This document shows, piece by piece, positions 52,938 to 62,003 of a DNA stretch of 64,000 bases. The notes under the pieces were generated by a model. The model did no database searches. It saw only the letters and a list, made by a program, of their open reading frames with translations, and had not been told where the DNA came from. The translations under genes and the position numbers were made by a program. Origin of the DNA: Chryseobacterium daeguense DSM 19388 (GTDB taxonomy: Bacteria; Bacteroidota; Bacteroidia; Flavobacteriales; Weeksellaceae); assembly GCF_000430825.1 (NCBI RefSeq), contig NZ_AUMT01000017.1, forward strand, positions 24,817-88,816, given 5' to 3'. Within the stretch, counting starts at the first letter, position 1, and each line of letters opens with the position of its first letter.

Positions 52938-53421
52938 AGCTCATCAATTGTGAAATTTGTTCTTTTACTTTTTGTCTGGCCCGCATAAGATTTACTCTTA
53001 CTGCATTTTCTTCCATTTCCAGCATTTCTGCTATTTCTGAGACTTCATATTCTTCTACATCTTTCAAATGGATCACTGCTTTTTGTTTTTCCGGAAGCTG
53101 ATTAATGAAACTTATAATATGTTCCTTCAAATTATTCACTTCCATACTGTAAAGCTCCGACCGGTGAAGCTGCATATCCGCAAACCCGAGCTTTACATCG
53201 TGATGCTTCAGCCTGTTCAGGCATTCATTCCGGACGGCTTTCAGAGCGTAGGATTTTAAATTCCCGAACTGCTCCAGCTCATCTTTTTTCTGCCAGAATT
53301 TAATCATCAGGTCCTGAACTACATCTTCCGCTTCATCACTACTCATGACAAACCTTTTCGCAAAGCGATACATCTCATTTTTGAGAATGAATACCGTATT
53401 CTTGAAAGTTTCTTGGGTCAT
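52912..53421 (-). CDS. ECF-type RNA polymerase sigma factor
   Basis: 169 residues with region 2 (YRFAKRFVMSSDEAEDVVQDLMIKFW) and region 4 (LPEKQKAVIHLKDVEEYEVSEIAEMLEMEENAVRVNLMRAR). It heads the operon with its anti-sigma, a GIN-DUF4252 fusion and a DUF4252 lipoprotein, all likely its regulon. I see no TAnnTTTG box upstream, in line with self-activation through another promoter type. Confidence 0.95.
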   Translation of the reverse strand: MTQETFKNTVFILKNEMYRFAKRFVMSSDEAEDVVQDLMIKFWQKKDELEQFGNLKSYALKAVRNECLNRLKHHDVKLGFADMQLHRSELYSMEVNNLKEHIISFINQLPEKQKAVIHLKDVEEYEVSEIAEMLEMEENAVRVNLMRARQKVKEQISQLMSYEQRQISR

Positions 53422-53481
53422 AAGTTTTGTTTCTATAAGTAAGACAATGGAAATCTTAGTTTTATTACATCAAAAACAAAA

Positions 53482-53505
53482 AAACTTCAAAAAAATTTGA
53501 AGTTT
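53482..53505 (-). terminator. Terminator of GlmU-family gene
   Basis: AAACTTCAAA / TTTGAAGTTT before the sigma operon; T-rich on both strands. Confidence 0.7.
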
Positions 53506-53519
53506 CATTTATCGTAAGA

Positions 53520-54680
53520 TTAATACGTATCAAAAATATACTTAAAAATCGCCTTATCCTCATCTGTCAAAGCCACTTTTCTTCTGGCCATTGCACGTTC
53601 TGCAACTTCGTAGGCTTTATCTAATTTAAATCTTTCATCATCCTTAAATCCGCCCCATGAAAAATTTTCTATCAGGTTTGGAGGAAAACCTTCCTTGAAA
53701 ATATTGGAAGCAACACCCACCACTGTCCCAGTGTTCAACTGGGTGTTGATAGCCGTTTTAGAATGGTCACCCATAATAAGCCCGGCAAACTGCAGCCCCG
53801 TATCTTCAAAAGCCTTCGTCCTATAATTCCAGAGTTTTACATGGCCGTAATTATTTTTAAGATTGGAAGAATTGGTATCTGCACCAAAGTTGCACCACTC
53901 TCCTACAACTGAATTCCCTAAGAATCCATCATGTCCTTTACTGGAATATCCGAAAATAATGATGTTATTCACTTCGCCGCCCACTTTACACTGCGGGCCA
54001 ATAGTCGTTGCACCATAAATTTTTGCCCCAAGGTGAAATTTAGAACCCTCACCTAACGCAATCGGGCCGCGAAGATTACAGCCTTCCATTACTTCAGCAT
54101 TTTTCCCGATGTAAATTTTTCCGGTTTTTGTATTGATTGTAGAAAACTCAACTTGAGCGCCTTCTTCAATAAACAAATCTTTTTTCTCCCCTAAAAATCC
54201 ATTCGTAGAAGAAAGCTCTTGGGAGATTCTTCCTTTCGTCAATAATTCAAAATCAAAATCAATGGCTTTGTGATTATATGTAAAAAGATCGGTTGGCTTT
54301 TTGAAGAAAATCAACTCTTCCTTAATATCAGTCATTTTCTCGATCTGATGTAAAGAAAAACCTTTCATATTTATTTTTGCCGCGATCAGCTCATCTTCAT
54401 AAACCAAAGCTTCGCCCAGCTTTAAGTCTTTTATTTGCCGGATAACACTTTCGGTAGGTAAAAAGTTGGTTACTAAAAAAAGACTTTCCTTTTCTTCCGG
54501 ACTTTTGAATTTATTCTGAAGATAATTTTCCGTGAAGTATGAAATCTCTGTGTTTTCTAAAATCTGCTGCCATCTTTCGGAAAAAGTAAGAATTCCGCAT
54601 CGCATTTCTGCAACGGGCCTTGTAAAGGTAAGTGGAAGAAAATCTTCCCAATATTGCGCATCTGAAAATACTAATTGCAT
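53520..54680 (-). CDS. GlmU-family sugar-nucleotidyltransferase-like protein
   Basis: 386 residues of the alternative GlmU family found in Bacteroidetes. N-terminal domain (MQLVFSDAQYWEDFLPLTFTRPVAEMRCGI), with no canonical G-x-G-x-R nucleotidyltransferase loop, then left-handed beta-helix hexapeptide repeats (about 170-320: IEEGAQVEFSTINTKTGKIY, NAEVMEGCNLRGPIALGEGS, IYGATTIGPQCKVGGEV). GlmU proper makes UDP-GlcNAc; whether this protein replaces it or feeds another sugar route cannot be seen here. Single gene between a terminator and an intergenic repeat. Confidence 0.88.
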   Translation of the reverse strand: MQLVFSDAQYWEDFLPLTFTRPVAEMRCGILTFSERWQQILENTEISYFTENYLQNKFKSPEEKESLFLVTNFLPTESVIRQIKDLKLGEALVYEDELIAAKINMKGFSLHQIEKMTDIKEELIFFKKPTDLFTYNHKAIDFDFELLTKGRISQELSSTNGFLGEKKDLFIEEGAQVEFSTINTKTGKIYIGKNAEVMEGCNLRGPIALGEGSKFHLGAKIYGATTIGPQCKVGGEVNNIIIFGYSSKGHDGFLGNSVVGEWCNFGADTNSSNLKNNYGHVKLWNYRTKAFEDTGLQFAGLIMGDHSKTAINTQLNTGTVVGVASNIFKEGFPPNLIENFSWGGFKDDERFKLDKAYEVAERAMARRKVALTDEDKAIFKYIFDTY

Positions 54681-54688
54681 TTTTTATA

Positions 54689-54822
54689 GAAGTTAGATGT
54701 TAGAGGCTAGAAGTTAGAAGAAGTTTAAGTGTTATTAACCAATTTCTCTGTATCTAATTTCTAGTCATGACAAAATTACAAATACTAAAACTAACTTCTA
54801 ATATCCAATGTCTAAATTCTAC
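54689..54822. repeat. Intergenic degenerate inverted repeat
   Basis: Left arm made of GAAGTTAGA-, GATGTTAGAG- and CTAGAAGTTAGAAG-like units; right arm (54789-54822) is an imperfect reverse complement (CTAACTTCTAATATCC...). It can form one long hairpin. Style shared with 57141-57222. Confidence 0.65.
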
Positions 54823-54837
54823 ATTAAATAAATAAAA

Positions 54838-54864
54838 AAAGTCTCCCAAATTTTGGAAGACTTT
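54838..54864 (-). terminator. Terminator of rpmE2
   Basis: AAAGTCTCCCAAA / TTTTGGAAGACTTT (some mismatches), T7 on the minus strand. Confidence 0.8.
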
Positions 54865-54886
54865 AAATATTTTTAATCTCAAAAAA

Positions 54887-55138
54887 TTACTTAGCGAATT
54901 TCTTGTATTTGTTCATGAACTTATCAACTCTACCTGCAGTGTCAACTAATTTCACTTTACCAGTGTAGAAAGGGTGAGAAGTTGAAGAGATTTCCATTTT
55001 GATCAATGGGTATTCTTGTCCTTCATACTCGATAGTATCTTTTGTTTCTGCAGTAGACTTGCAAAGAAACACCTCGTCGTTACTCATATCTTTGAAAACA
55101 ACAAGTCTATAATTTTCTGGGTGGATTCCGTTTTTCAT
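54887..55138 (-). CDS. rpmE2: 50S ribosomal protein L31 type B
   Basis: 83 residues: [29 protein letters not shown] and RVDKFMNKY. Only one Cys, no zinc-binding set, so this is the zinc-independent C-minus (type B) form. The leader from the promoter box to the ATG is about 118 nt, long enough for autoregulation, but I see no known fold. Confidence 0.96.
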   Translation of the reverse strand: MKNGIHPENYRLVVFKDMSNDEVFLCKSTAETKDTIEYEGQEYPLIKMEISSTSHPFYTGKVKLVDTAGRVDKFMNKYKKFAK

Positions 55139-55256
55139 GTGTAAATTTCTTTTTTTGTTAATGTCACATGTAACCTTGCGGTTTCATAATACAATTTTAA
55201 AAATTAAAGTTTGCTTTCGAAATAGTAATGGATATTTCTCTGCTAATTTTAGGTTG

Positions 55257-55264
55257 CAAAAGTA
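55257..55264 (-). promoter_or_regulatory. -7 box (TACTTTTG, minus strand) of rpmE2
   Basis: TAnnTTTG 118 nt before the rpmE2 ATG. Confidence 0.55.
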
Positions 55265-55335
55265 CAATATTTTTTTGAATTTGCAAATACGTAATCAATA
55301 TTTTTTTCTTCATAAGAAATTCAAAGTATTTTCGT

Positions 55336-55343
55336 TAAATTTG
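55336..55343 (+). promoter_or_regulatory. -7 box (TAAATTTG) of beta-helix lipoprotein
   Basis: TAnnTTTG 25 nt before ATG 55369. Confidence 0.55.
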
Positions 55344-55368
55344 AAATCTATTTAAAAATATAATTTCG

Positions 55369-56781
55369 ATGAAATTCAAATTATTACTGGCTTTTTCTTT
55401 CTGGATGCTTATCATGGCTGTATCATGTAATAAGGATGATATCAGCTTTGATGCACCTTCGCAGGCGTTAAGATTTTCAAAAGATACGGTTTTCTGTGAT
55501 ACGGTTTATCATCAGGTACGTTCTAAAACTTATGCCGTAAAAGTATATAATAATGAAGACAAAGATGTTCTGATTCCAAGAATTTATCTTGAAAAAGGAG
55601 CCTCTTCTTTATATAAAATCAATGTAGACGGAAAGCCGGGCCACGATTTTAAGGATGTTCCTTTAAGAAAAAATGACAGCCTTTATATTTTCGTGGAAAT
55701 TGCACCGGATGCTGCGGGTCCTGAAGCGATCGCTGAAGATAAAGTTTTATTCGAAAGCCCTGCAGGAAAACAGCAGGTGGTTTTATTTTCTGTGGTTCAG
55801 GATGCAGAATTCTTCATAGAAACTCCTACCAATCCTAATGCTATTACCAGTAATACAACTTGGACGAATAATAAAGCAAAAATTATTTATGGTAATTTAA
55901 CGGTAAATCCAAACGTGACACTAGACATTCAGGCGGGAACCAAAGTCTATTTCCACAAAAACAGCGGAATGAAGTTTTCTGCAGGATCTACTTTAAATAT
56001 TAACGGTACACTCGCAAATAATGTCATTTTGCGAGGCGACAGAAATGATCCTGCTTATGATACCATCCCAAAAAGCTGGAACTCTATTAAAATGGAAACC
56101 GGCTCTACCCTGAATATGAATTACGCAAGACTTTTCGGGGGTACAAAAGGATTGGAAATGAAGCAGACCAATGCTACGATCAATAACTCTTTTATCCATA
56201 CCTTCCAGGAATACGGAATCTACGCCGTTGCATCTACCGTAAATGCGAAAAATTTAGTGATGAACAACTGTGGAGAATCTGCGATTGGTATTTATAAAGG
56301 AGGAACTCATAATTATATCCATTCTACCATTGCTAATTATTCCAGTCTGCTGCAATCTTACAACAGAAACGGAATCTTTGCCACAAATGAGTGGAAAAAT
56401 GAGTCTAACCAGACTGAACAAGGGCCGCTCATCCTTAATGTTAGGAACAGCATTGTTTATTCCGACAGGGATAATTCCGTGAATTTTGAGCAGACTCCGG
56501 GACAGCTGTTTAATTTTGTGTTTGAAAACTGTCTTTTAAAATATTCAGGTACTTCTGAAGCAGGCTTTTCATTCGACAGCAATCCTAGTGTGATTCAATC
56601 AGTTAAAAACCTGGATCCTCTGTTTGTCAATTATTTTGCAGCAAAAATGAACCTGAGAGTTAAACAAAATTCTCCGGCAATAGGAAAAGGGAGTACTGCC
56701 GTTGCGGCAACAGTTCCTACCGATATTGCAGGCTTTTCGAGAACATCGAACCCTACTTTGGGAGCGTATCAGTATCAATAA
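55369..56781 (+). CDS. Right-handed beta-helix lipoprotein
   Basis: 470 residues, lipobox A-V-S-C. Residues about 30-155 look like a beta-sandwich (VRSKTYAVKVYNNEDKDVLI, DSLYIFVEIAPDA); from about 165 repeated short strands and turns mark a parallel beta-helix (VTLDIQAGTKVYFHKNSGMKF, GSTLNINGTLANNVILRG, ATINNSFIHTFQEYGIYAV). The C-terminal tail (NSPAIGKGS...GAYQY) is common in pectate-lyase-like proteins. Such proteins bind or cut polysaccharides; no catalytic set is plain here. It may be read through into the MazG-like gene (33 bp gap). Confidence 0.85.
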   Translation: MKFKLLLAFSFWMLIMAVSCNKDDISFDAPSQALRFSKDTVFCDTVYHQVRSKTYAVKVYNNEDKDVLIPRIYLEKGASSLYKINVDGKPGHDFKDVPLRKNDSLYIFVEIAPDAAGPEAIAEDKVLFESPAGKQQVVLFSVVQDAEFFIETPTNPNAITSNTTWTNNKAKIIYGNLTVNPNVTLDIQAGTKVYFHKNSGMKFSAGSTLNINGTLANNVILRGDRNDPAYDTIPKSWNSIKMETGSTLNMNYARLFGGTKGLEMKQTNATINNSFIHTFQEYGIYAVASTVNAKNLVMNNCGESAIGIYKGGTHNYIHSTIANYSSLLQSYNRNGIFATNEWKNESNQTEQGPLILNVRNSIVYSDRDNSVNFEQTPGQLFNFVFENCLLKYSGTSEAGFSFDSNPSVIQSVKNLDPLFVNYFAAKMNLRVKQNSPAIGKGSTAVAATVPTDIAGFSRTSNPTLGAYQYQ

Positions 56782-56814
56782 TAAAATATCTTATAAGCAG
56801 ATTAATAATAAATA

Positions 56815-57141
56815 ATGGAAATCACAGCCCTGCAGCAGCAAGTAGATGAATGGATCAAAACAATTGGCGTCCGTTATTTCAATGAACTTACCAATATGGC
56901 CATGCTGACGGAAGAAGTAGGTGAAGTGGCAAGAATTATAGCCAGGAGATACGGCGAGCAGAGTGAAAAAGAAAGTGATAAAAACAAAGATCTTGGCGAA
57001 GAACTGGCAGACGTACTGTTTGTAACTTTATGTTTAGCCAATCAAACCGGAGTGAATTTACAGGAAGCTTTCGACAAAAAAATGAAGATAAAGACAGATC
57101 GCGATAAAGATCGTCATCAGAATAACGAAAAATTAAAATAG
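56815..57141 (+). CDS. MazG-like nucleotide pyrophosphohydrolase
   Basis: 108 residues with the all-alpha NTP-PPase metal motifs E-E-V-G-E (EExxE, about 33-37) and E-L-A-D (ExxD). Short form of MazG, half the size of E. coli MazG, likely a house-cleaning enzyme for non-canonical dNTPs. Upstream gap 33 bp; downstream intergenic repeat. Confidence 0.9.
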   Translation: MEITALQQQVDEWIKTIGVRYFNELTNMAMLTEEVGEVARIIARRYGEQSEKESDKNKDLGEELADVLFVTLCLANQTGVNLQEAFDKKMKIKTDRDKDRHQNNEKLK

Positions 57142-57222
57142 CTGGATGCCGGAAGTTGGAAGCCGGAAGTTTTTAAACTAAACTTTTTACCTCCATCTTC
57201 CAGCCTCGGGCTTCCAATTTAG
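57141..57222. repeat. Intergenic inverted repeat between MazG-like gene and aroA
   Basis: Left part GCTGGATGCCGGAAG then TTGGAAGCCGGAAG; right part CTTCCAGCCTCGGGC then TTCCAATTT, an imperfect reverse complement. The theme is like the 54.7 kb element. Confidence 0.6.
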
Positions 57223-57229
57223 AAGAGCA

Positions 57230-58456
57230 ATGAAGAAGCTGGAAAAATCAAAATTAACGGAAAACAAAACCATACAAATCAGCGGTTCGAAAAGTATTTC
57301 GAATCGTTTGTTAATTTTAGAAAGTTTGTTTAAGAACATAAAAATCGGGAATTTATCCAATTCACAAGATACTCAGCTGCTGAAAAAAGCATTGGGTGAA
57401 GAAACGGAAATCGTTGATATTCATCATGCAGGAACAGCAATGCGTTTCCTTACTTCCTATTATTCCATCCAGGATGGAAAAACCACGATTCTTACCGGCT
57501 CAAAAAGGATGAAAGAAAGACCTATCAAAAATCTGGTGACCGCCCTACAAAACCTTGGAGTTGAGATAGAATACCTGGAAAATGAAGGTTTCCCGCCTTT
57601 AAAAATTAAAGGAAGAAAAATCACGGAAACAAAAGTGGATGTACCGGCAAATATTTCAAGCCAGTTCATCACTTCCCTCCTGTTAATCGCCGGGAAACTG
57701 GAAAGCGGTTTGGAAATAAACCTTGTAGGCGAAGTAACTTCAAGGTCTTATATTGAAATGACACTGGATATTTTAACCAGGTTCGGAATCAAAAACAGCT
57801 TTATCGGCAACACCATCAAAGTAGAATCAGCCATCAACCATCTACTATCAACCATCAACTATGAAGTAGAAAGCGACTGGAGCTCAGCCTCATATTTCTA
57901 TTCATTCGCAGCATTGGGAAGGGAAACAATCCATTTAAAAAGCTTTTACAGAGAATCCACTCAGGGAGATTCTGCCATTGCTAAAATTTATGAAGATTTT
58001 TTCGGAATCAAGACCAATTTTATTGATAACGAACATCAATTAACTCTTGAGCCTCAACCTGATTTTCAATTTCCTGAAAAAATAGTTTTGGATATGAATA
58101 ATTGCCCAGACATCGCCCAAACGCTTTGTGTAACGGCTGCTGCATTAAAAATTCCATTTGAAATTTCAGGGCTTGGAACCTTGAAAGTAAAGGAAACCGA
58201 CCGGCTTTCGGCTCTTCATAATGAATTGAAAAAACTGGGAACAGAAACCGAAATCACGGATTTCACGATCAAATCTGTCAGCTTTAGTGAGCCGGAAGAC
58301 CATATCTCTATCAAAACATACCAGGATCATAGAATGGCCATGAGCTTTGCCCCGTTTTGTTTAATTAAAGAATTAAATATCGAAGACGAAGATGTAGTGG
58401 AAAAATCGTATCCGATGTTTTGGGAGGATTTAAAAATTATTTTAACTAAAAACTAA
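57230..58456 (+). CDS. aroA: 3-phosphoshikimate 1-carboxyvinyltransferase (EPSP synthase)
   Basis: Shikimate pathway enzyme making EPSP from shikimate-3-phosphate and PEP. 408 residues. Landmarks: ISGSKSISNRLL (S3P binding), HHAGTAMRFLTSYYS, GSKRMKERPI, SSQFITSLLLI, LKVKETDRLSAL and YQDHRMAMSF. Length is slightly below the usual 420-440, which fits Flavobacteriia. Its TAA shares one base with the ATG of the next gene. Confidence 0.97.
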   Translation: MKKLEKSKLTENKTIQISGSKSISNRLLILESLFKNIKIGNLSNSQDTQLLKKALGEETEIVDIHHAGTAMRFLTSYYSIQDGKTTILTGSKRMKERPIKNLVTALQNLGVEIEYLENEGFPPLKIKGRKITETKVDVPANISSQFITSLLLIAGKLESGLEINLVGEVTSRSYIEMTLDILTRFGIKNSFIGNTIKVESAINHLLSTINYEVESDWSSASYFYSFAALGRETIHLKSFYRESTQGDSAIAKIYEDFFGIKTNFIDNEHQLTLEPQPDFQFPEKIVLDMNNCPDIAQTLCVTAAALKIPFEISGLGTLKVKETDRLSALHNELKKLGTETEITDFTIKSVSFSEPEDHISIKTYQDHRMAMSFAPFCLIKELNIEDEDVVEKSYPMFWEDLKIILTKN

Positions 58457-59253
58457 TGAATACAAAAACGATAATCATCACGGGAACCTCATCAGGAATT
58501 GGTTTCGTACTCGCAGAATATTTCGGAAAAAAGGGTCATAAAGTTTATGGCCTAAGCAGAAAGCACACCGAAAGCCAGTATTTTAAATCCATTCCTACCG
58601 ATGTTACAGATAATGATGCCGTACAAAATGCCATCGCAGAAGTTTTGAAAACAGAAACAAGAATAGATGTTTTGATCAACAACGCAGGAATGGGAATGGT
58701 AGGTGCTGTGGAAGATTCTTCAAAAGAGGATATTTTAAAGTTATTTAATCTAAATTTGGTGGGAGCAGTTCAGATGATGAGCGCTGTGCTCCCGAAAATG
58801 CGTGAAAATACATTTGGGCAGATCATCAATGTTTCCAGTATCGGAAGTGAAATGGGACTGCCGTTCCGTGGGTTTTATTCTGCCTCAAAATCGGCTTTGG
58901 ATAAAGTAACGGAAGCCATGAGGTACGAAGTATATCCGTGGAATATCCACGTCTGCTCGCTGCATTTGGGTGATATTAAGACCAATATTGCCGAGAACAG
59001 AGTAAGAACAAAAGTTTCCGAACCTTATAAAAATGTGTTTGATAAAGTGTATGCTTTGATGAACTCTCATGTAGGCGACGGAACCGAGCCATTGGAAGTT
59101 GCAGAATATGTGGATTCACTTTTAACTAAAAATAAATGGAAAGCTCATTATTATTTTGGTAAATTCGGGCAGAAAATCGGGGTTCCTTTGAAATGGATCC
59201 TTCCGCAGGGAACTTACGAGAATCTGATGAAGAAATATAATAAACTGGCTTAG
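58456..59253 (+). CDS. Short-chain dehydrogenase/reductase (SDR)
   Basis: 265 residues. Rossmann motif T-G-T-S-S-G-I-G at about 8-15, NNAG at about 75-78, catalytic Ser in INVSSIGS and Y-S-A-S-K (YxxxK). Classical SDR of the NADP(H)-preferring type judged by the basic GLSRK after strand 2. Substrate unknown. It overlaps aroA by one base (TAATG), so the pair is translationally coupled. Confidence 0.92.
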   Translation: MNTKTIIITGTSSGIGFVLAEYFGKKGHKVYGLSRKHTESQYFKSIPTDVTDNDAVQNAIAEVLKTETRIDVLINNAGMGMVGAVEDSSKEDILKLFNLNLVGAVQMMSAVLPKMRENTFGQIINVSSIGSEMGLPFRGFYSASKSALDKVTEAMRYEVYPWNIHVCSLHLGDIKTNIAENRVRTKVSEPYKNVFDKVYALMNSHVGDGTEPLEVAEYVDSLLTKNKWKAHYYFGKFGQKIGVPLKWILPQGTYENLMKKYNKLA

Positions 59254-59329
59254 TTTCAGTTATTAAAACAATTTTTAATTTATAATAATATATTTTGAAC
59301 TATTAAGATTTATTTAATGTAAAAGTTTA

Positions 59330-59415
59330 AGATGCTTCGACTCCGCTCAGCATGACAGCTCTATAAAATGACAGTCAGTACTAGAAATGTCATGCTGAGC
59401 AGAGTTGAAGCATCT
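59330..59415. repeat. Long hairpin repeat upstream of Omp85-type gene
   Basis: Two 28-nt arms (59330-59357 and 59388-59415) are reverse complements at 26 of 28 positions: AGATGCTTCGACTCCGCTCA... and ...TGAGCAGAGTTGAAGCATCT. The loop is 30 nt. The arms have higher G+C than their surroundings, suggesting a dispersed intergenic element. Confidence 0.85.
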
Positions 59416-59454
59416 TTCCAGATAATAAATTTTAATAATTTAACTCAAATCAAA

Positions 59455-61059
59455 TTGAAGCTGTTTCTGAAAATATTTTTTATACTGTTTTGCGTTTTTG
59501 TACAAGCGCAGAAGAAGCAGTATTTCCTTATCGATTCGGAGACAAAAGTCAAAAAAAAGGTGAAGGATTCCGCTTCTGCAGTCAAATTTCTGGATTCTCT
59601 GGCCCAGAATAATTACTTTTTCACCAAATTAAAAGAAGTAAAAGTAAAAGGCGACAGCACGGAAATCGTATTTGATAAAGGGAAAAATTTCAATGAAACC
59701 TATGTGAATCTTTCCGATTCCATCTCACAGAAAACAAAAATTCAGAAAGAATTTTTCACCAAAAATTTAGATTCAACAAAGAAAAAAATCAATAAATCTT
59801 ATATTGATGACGGTTTTGCTTTCAGCAGAATCAAATCAAAATACAAAGGCCAGAAAAATGGCTATCCCGTTGTAGAGCTCGATATCAATAAAAATGATAA
59901 GCGAACCATAGACGGCTTTGTAGTAAAGGGCTACGAAAGAGTTCCGAAAAGATTCATCAAAAATCTTGAAAAAGAATTCAAAGGAAAAACGTATGACGAT
60001 AAAAACCTTATCGCTATCAATAAATCATTTCAGGGACACCAGTTCATCTCGCTGGAAAGGCCTCCGCAAACCTTATTCACCAAAGATTCCACAAGCATTT
60101 ACCTCTTCATGGAAAAAAAGAAAACCAATACTTTTGACGGGGTGATCGGTTTTGGGAATGATAAGACGGATAAATTTACTTTAAACGGAACGCTGAACGT
60201 AAATTTCAGAAATATATTCAATAGTTTTGAAACCGTGAACCTGTATTGGCAGCGAAATCCGGATAAAGGGCAGACTTTTGATCTCCAGACCGATGTTCCT
60301 TATCTTTTTAAATCTAATGTAGGCTTAAATATGAAAGTCAATATCTTCAGACAAGATTCTACTTTTGCCAATGTGAAAGCGCTTCCCGCACTTTATTATC
60401 ACATGAACAGCAGAAATAAAATCGGCTTGAGGGGAACTTTCGAAAGTTCCAGCATTATCGATACGCTTTATGTTCAGGGTAAAGATTACAATAAAAAAGG
60501 GATTGGGATCTGGTTTGAAATGGTAGAGCCGTCGGATATTGACCTGTTCCTTTATAAAACAAGAATCAATGCCGGATATGATTATCTTACAACCACTTAT
60601 ACCAAAGATAACATTAAAGCCCTACAAAACCAGTTCTACTTTTTTGGAGAGCATAACTATCATATCAACAGAAATCATTTCCTCAATATAAAAGCGGAAG
60701 GCGCCATGATGGATTCAAAAATTGACTTCTCTGCCAATGAATTGTACCGTTTCGGAGGCTGGAATTCCATGCGGGGTTTCAATGAAAATTCCCTCGCCGC
60801 CGATTTTTATTACTACGGAAGCTTAGAATACCGTTACCTCATCGGAAGCCAGGCATTTTTTGATGTTTTCGGGCAGTACGGGCAGCTCAATAATAAATCT
60901 TTGAATGTGAAACCCAAGCTTTACAGTGTAGGGCTCGGATTCAATTTCTTTATTCCGATCGGGCTCATGAGTTTTCAGCTTTCCAACGGTAATGAATTCG
61001 GAAATCCGTTTAAGTTTAATGATATTAAAATCCATTGGGGAATTTTGAGCAGGTTCTAG
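59455..61059 (+). CDS. Omp85/BamA-family outer-membrane protein with POTRA region
   Basis: 534 residues if started at TTG 59455, which begins a signal peptide (MKLFLKIFFILFCVFVQAQ, first residue Met). The ATG at 59368 lies inside the right half of the hairpin repeat and would add a hydrophilic lead. The N-terminal half (about 20-230) has a POTRA-like beta-alpha-beta arrangement (GYPVVELDINKNDKRTIDGFVVKGYERVP); the rest is a 16-strand-type barrel with repeated aromatic strands. The M-R-G-F box (GGWNSMRGFNENS) corresponds to the Omp85 V-R-G-F motif, and the chain ends in Phe, as for BAM substrates. Role: translocation or insertion of outer-membrane proteins, probably TamA/FhaC-like rather than BamA itself. 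Confidence 0.88.
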   Translation: MKLFLKIFFILFCVFVQAQKKQYFLIDSETKVKKKVKDSASAVKFLDSLAQNNYFFTKLKEVKVKGDSTEIVFDKGKNFNETYVNLSDSISQKTKIQKEFFTKNLDSTKKKINKSYIDDGFAFSRIKSKYKGQKNGYPVVELDINKNDKRTIDGFVVKGYERVPKRFIKNLEKEFKGKTYDDKNLIAINKSFQGHQFISLERPPQTLFTKDSTSIYLFMEKKKTNTFDGVIGFGNDKTDKFTLNGTLNVNFRNIFNSFETVNLYWQRNPDKGQTFDLQTDVPYLFKSNVGLNMKVNIFRQDSTFANVKALPALYYHMNSRNKIGLRGTFESSSIIDTLYVQGKDYNKKGIGIWFEMVEPSDIDLFLYKTRINAGYDYLTTTYTKDNIKALQNQFYFFGEHNYHINRNHFLNIKAEGAMMDSKIDFSANELYRFGGWNSMRGFNENSLAADFYYYGSLEYRYLIGSQAFFDVFGQYGQLNNKSLNVKPKLYSVGLGFNFFIPIGLMSFQLSNGNEFGNPFKFNDIKIHWGILSRF

Positions 61060-61319
61060 TTTAAATCTAGTGTACTGGAGTAAAACCTTGAGCAGTAATA
61101 TAAAAATATCCGGTAGTAAAGCAAAGATACAGATAACAATATGGAAAATGCTTTGCAGTTTATAAAAACTCTCGTACAGTAAGCAATCTAAAGCCCTCAC
61201 CATAATAAAGGCAACCAACAGTATTCATAATCTTTTCTTCACAAGATTAAAAATATAGGGAATAAGCAACAAGTTGAATAAAAGTGTATATTTATGATTC
61301 AATTTTAAATCTTACTACT

Positions 61320-62003
61320 ATGGGAATCTTGAAAGAAGAATATGTACCGATCGCTGATGCTTTATTAACAAGCCTAGCTAGAGACTTGAACCTTTTTGAA
61401 GCAGAAAATCATTTATACAATGCTTCATTCTTGGCCGCGATGCAAAACAAAACTAACGAATTGAGGGCTAAAGAAACAGGTGATGCATTACTTACACGGC
61501 AAAAAAAGACAACTCAGGAACTTTACACATTAGGAAATGACCTTACAAAACCAATGAAGCTTCTGAATGTGGTTTTTGATAAAGCAGGAATAAAAAACTC
61601 GTTACCAAGCGATATATTAAAAAAAGTAAAGAAAAGAAATTTTGAAGGTGTATTACTGAATCTCAAAGCTTTGAAGGAAATAGTTTCATCACAAGCCACA
61701 TTATTAACATCTTGTGGCATGAAGCCCAATACTGAAACAGTGCTTCAAAACAGTTTTGACACTATTACTGCCAAAAGCAATGAGCAAAGCTCTTATCAAC
61801 AGCAAAGAAAAGCTTTTACTTCTACCAACAAAGGCTTGTATAAAGAATTATATGTTTATATAAGTGAGGTAGCAAGATTAGGAAAAATTATTTTTCAAGG
61901 TGAGCAAAAGGCTTCAGAATACACGATTGACAGCCTTATTGCAATGGTGAATTCTTCTAAGAAATCAAAAAGTGGAGATGAGCCACAAGCTAAAAATGTA
62001 TAA
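61320..62003 (+). CDS. Helical protein of unknown function
   Basis: 227 residues from ATG 61320 (MGILKEEYVPI). No signal peptide and no transmembrane helix. Long amphipathic helices (ADALLTSLARDLNLFEAENHLY, NEQSSYQQQRKAFTSTNKGLYKELYVYISEVARLGKIIF) resemble small Bacteroidetes families of unknown function. It is preceded by a 260-bp spacer in which I see only AT-rich sequence and the near-match TATATTTA to a -7 box. A perfect terminator hairpin follows. Confidence 0.75.
   Translation: MGILKEEYVPIADALLTSLARDLNLFEAENHLYNASFLAAMQNKTNELRAKETGDALLTRQKKTTQELYTLGNDLTKPMKLLNVVFDKAGIKNSLPSDILKKVKKRNFEGVLLNLKALKEIVSSQATLLTSCGMKPNTETVLQNSFDTITAKSNEQSSYQQQRKAFTSTNKGLYKELYVYISEVARLGKIIFQGEQKASEYTIDSLIAMVNSSKKSKSGDEPQAKNV

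Noticed and set aside
60823..61218. 131-residue minus-strand ORF over the Omp85 gene end
   Set aside because: Mostly antisense to the C-terminal barrel; no family and no promoter box.
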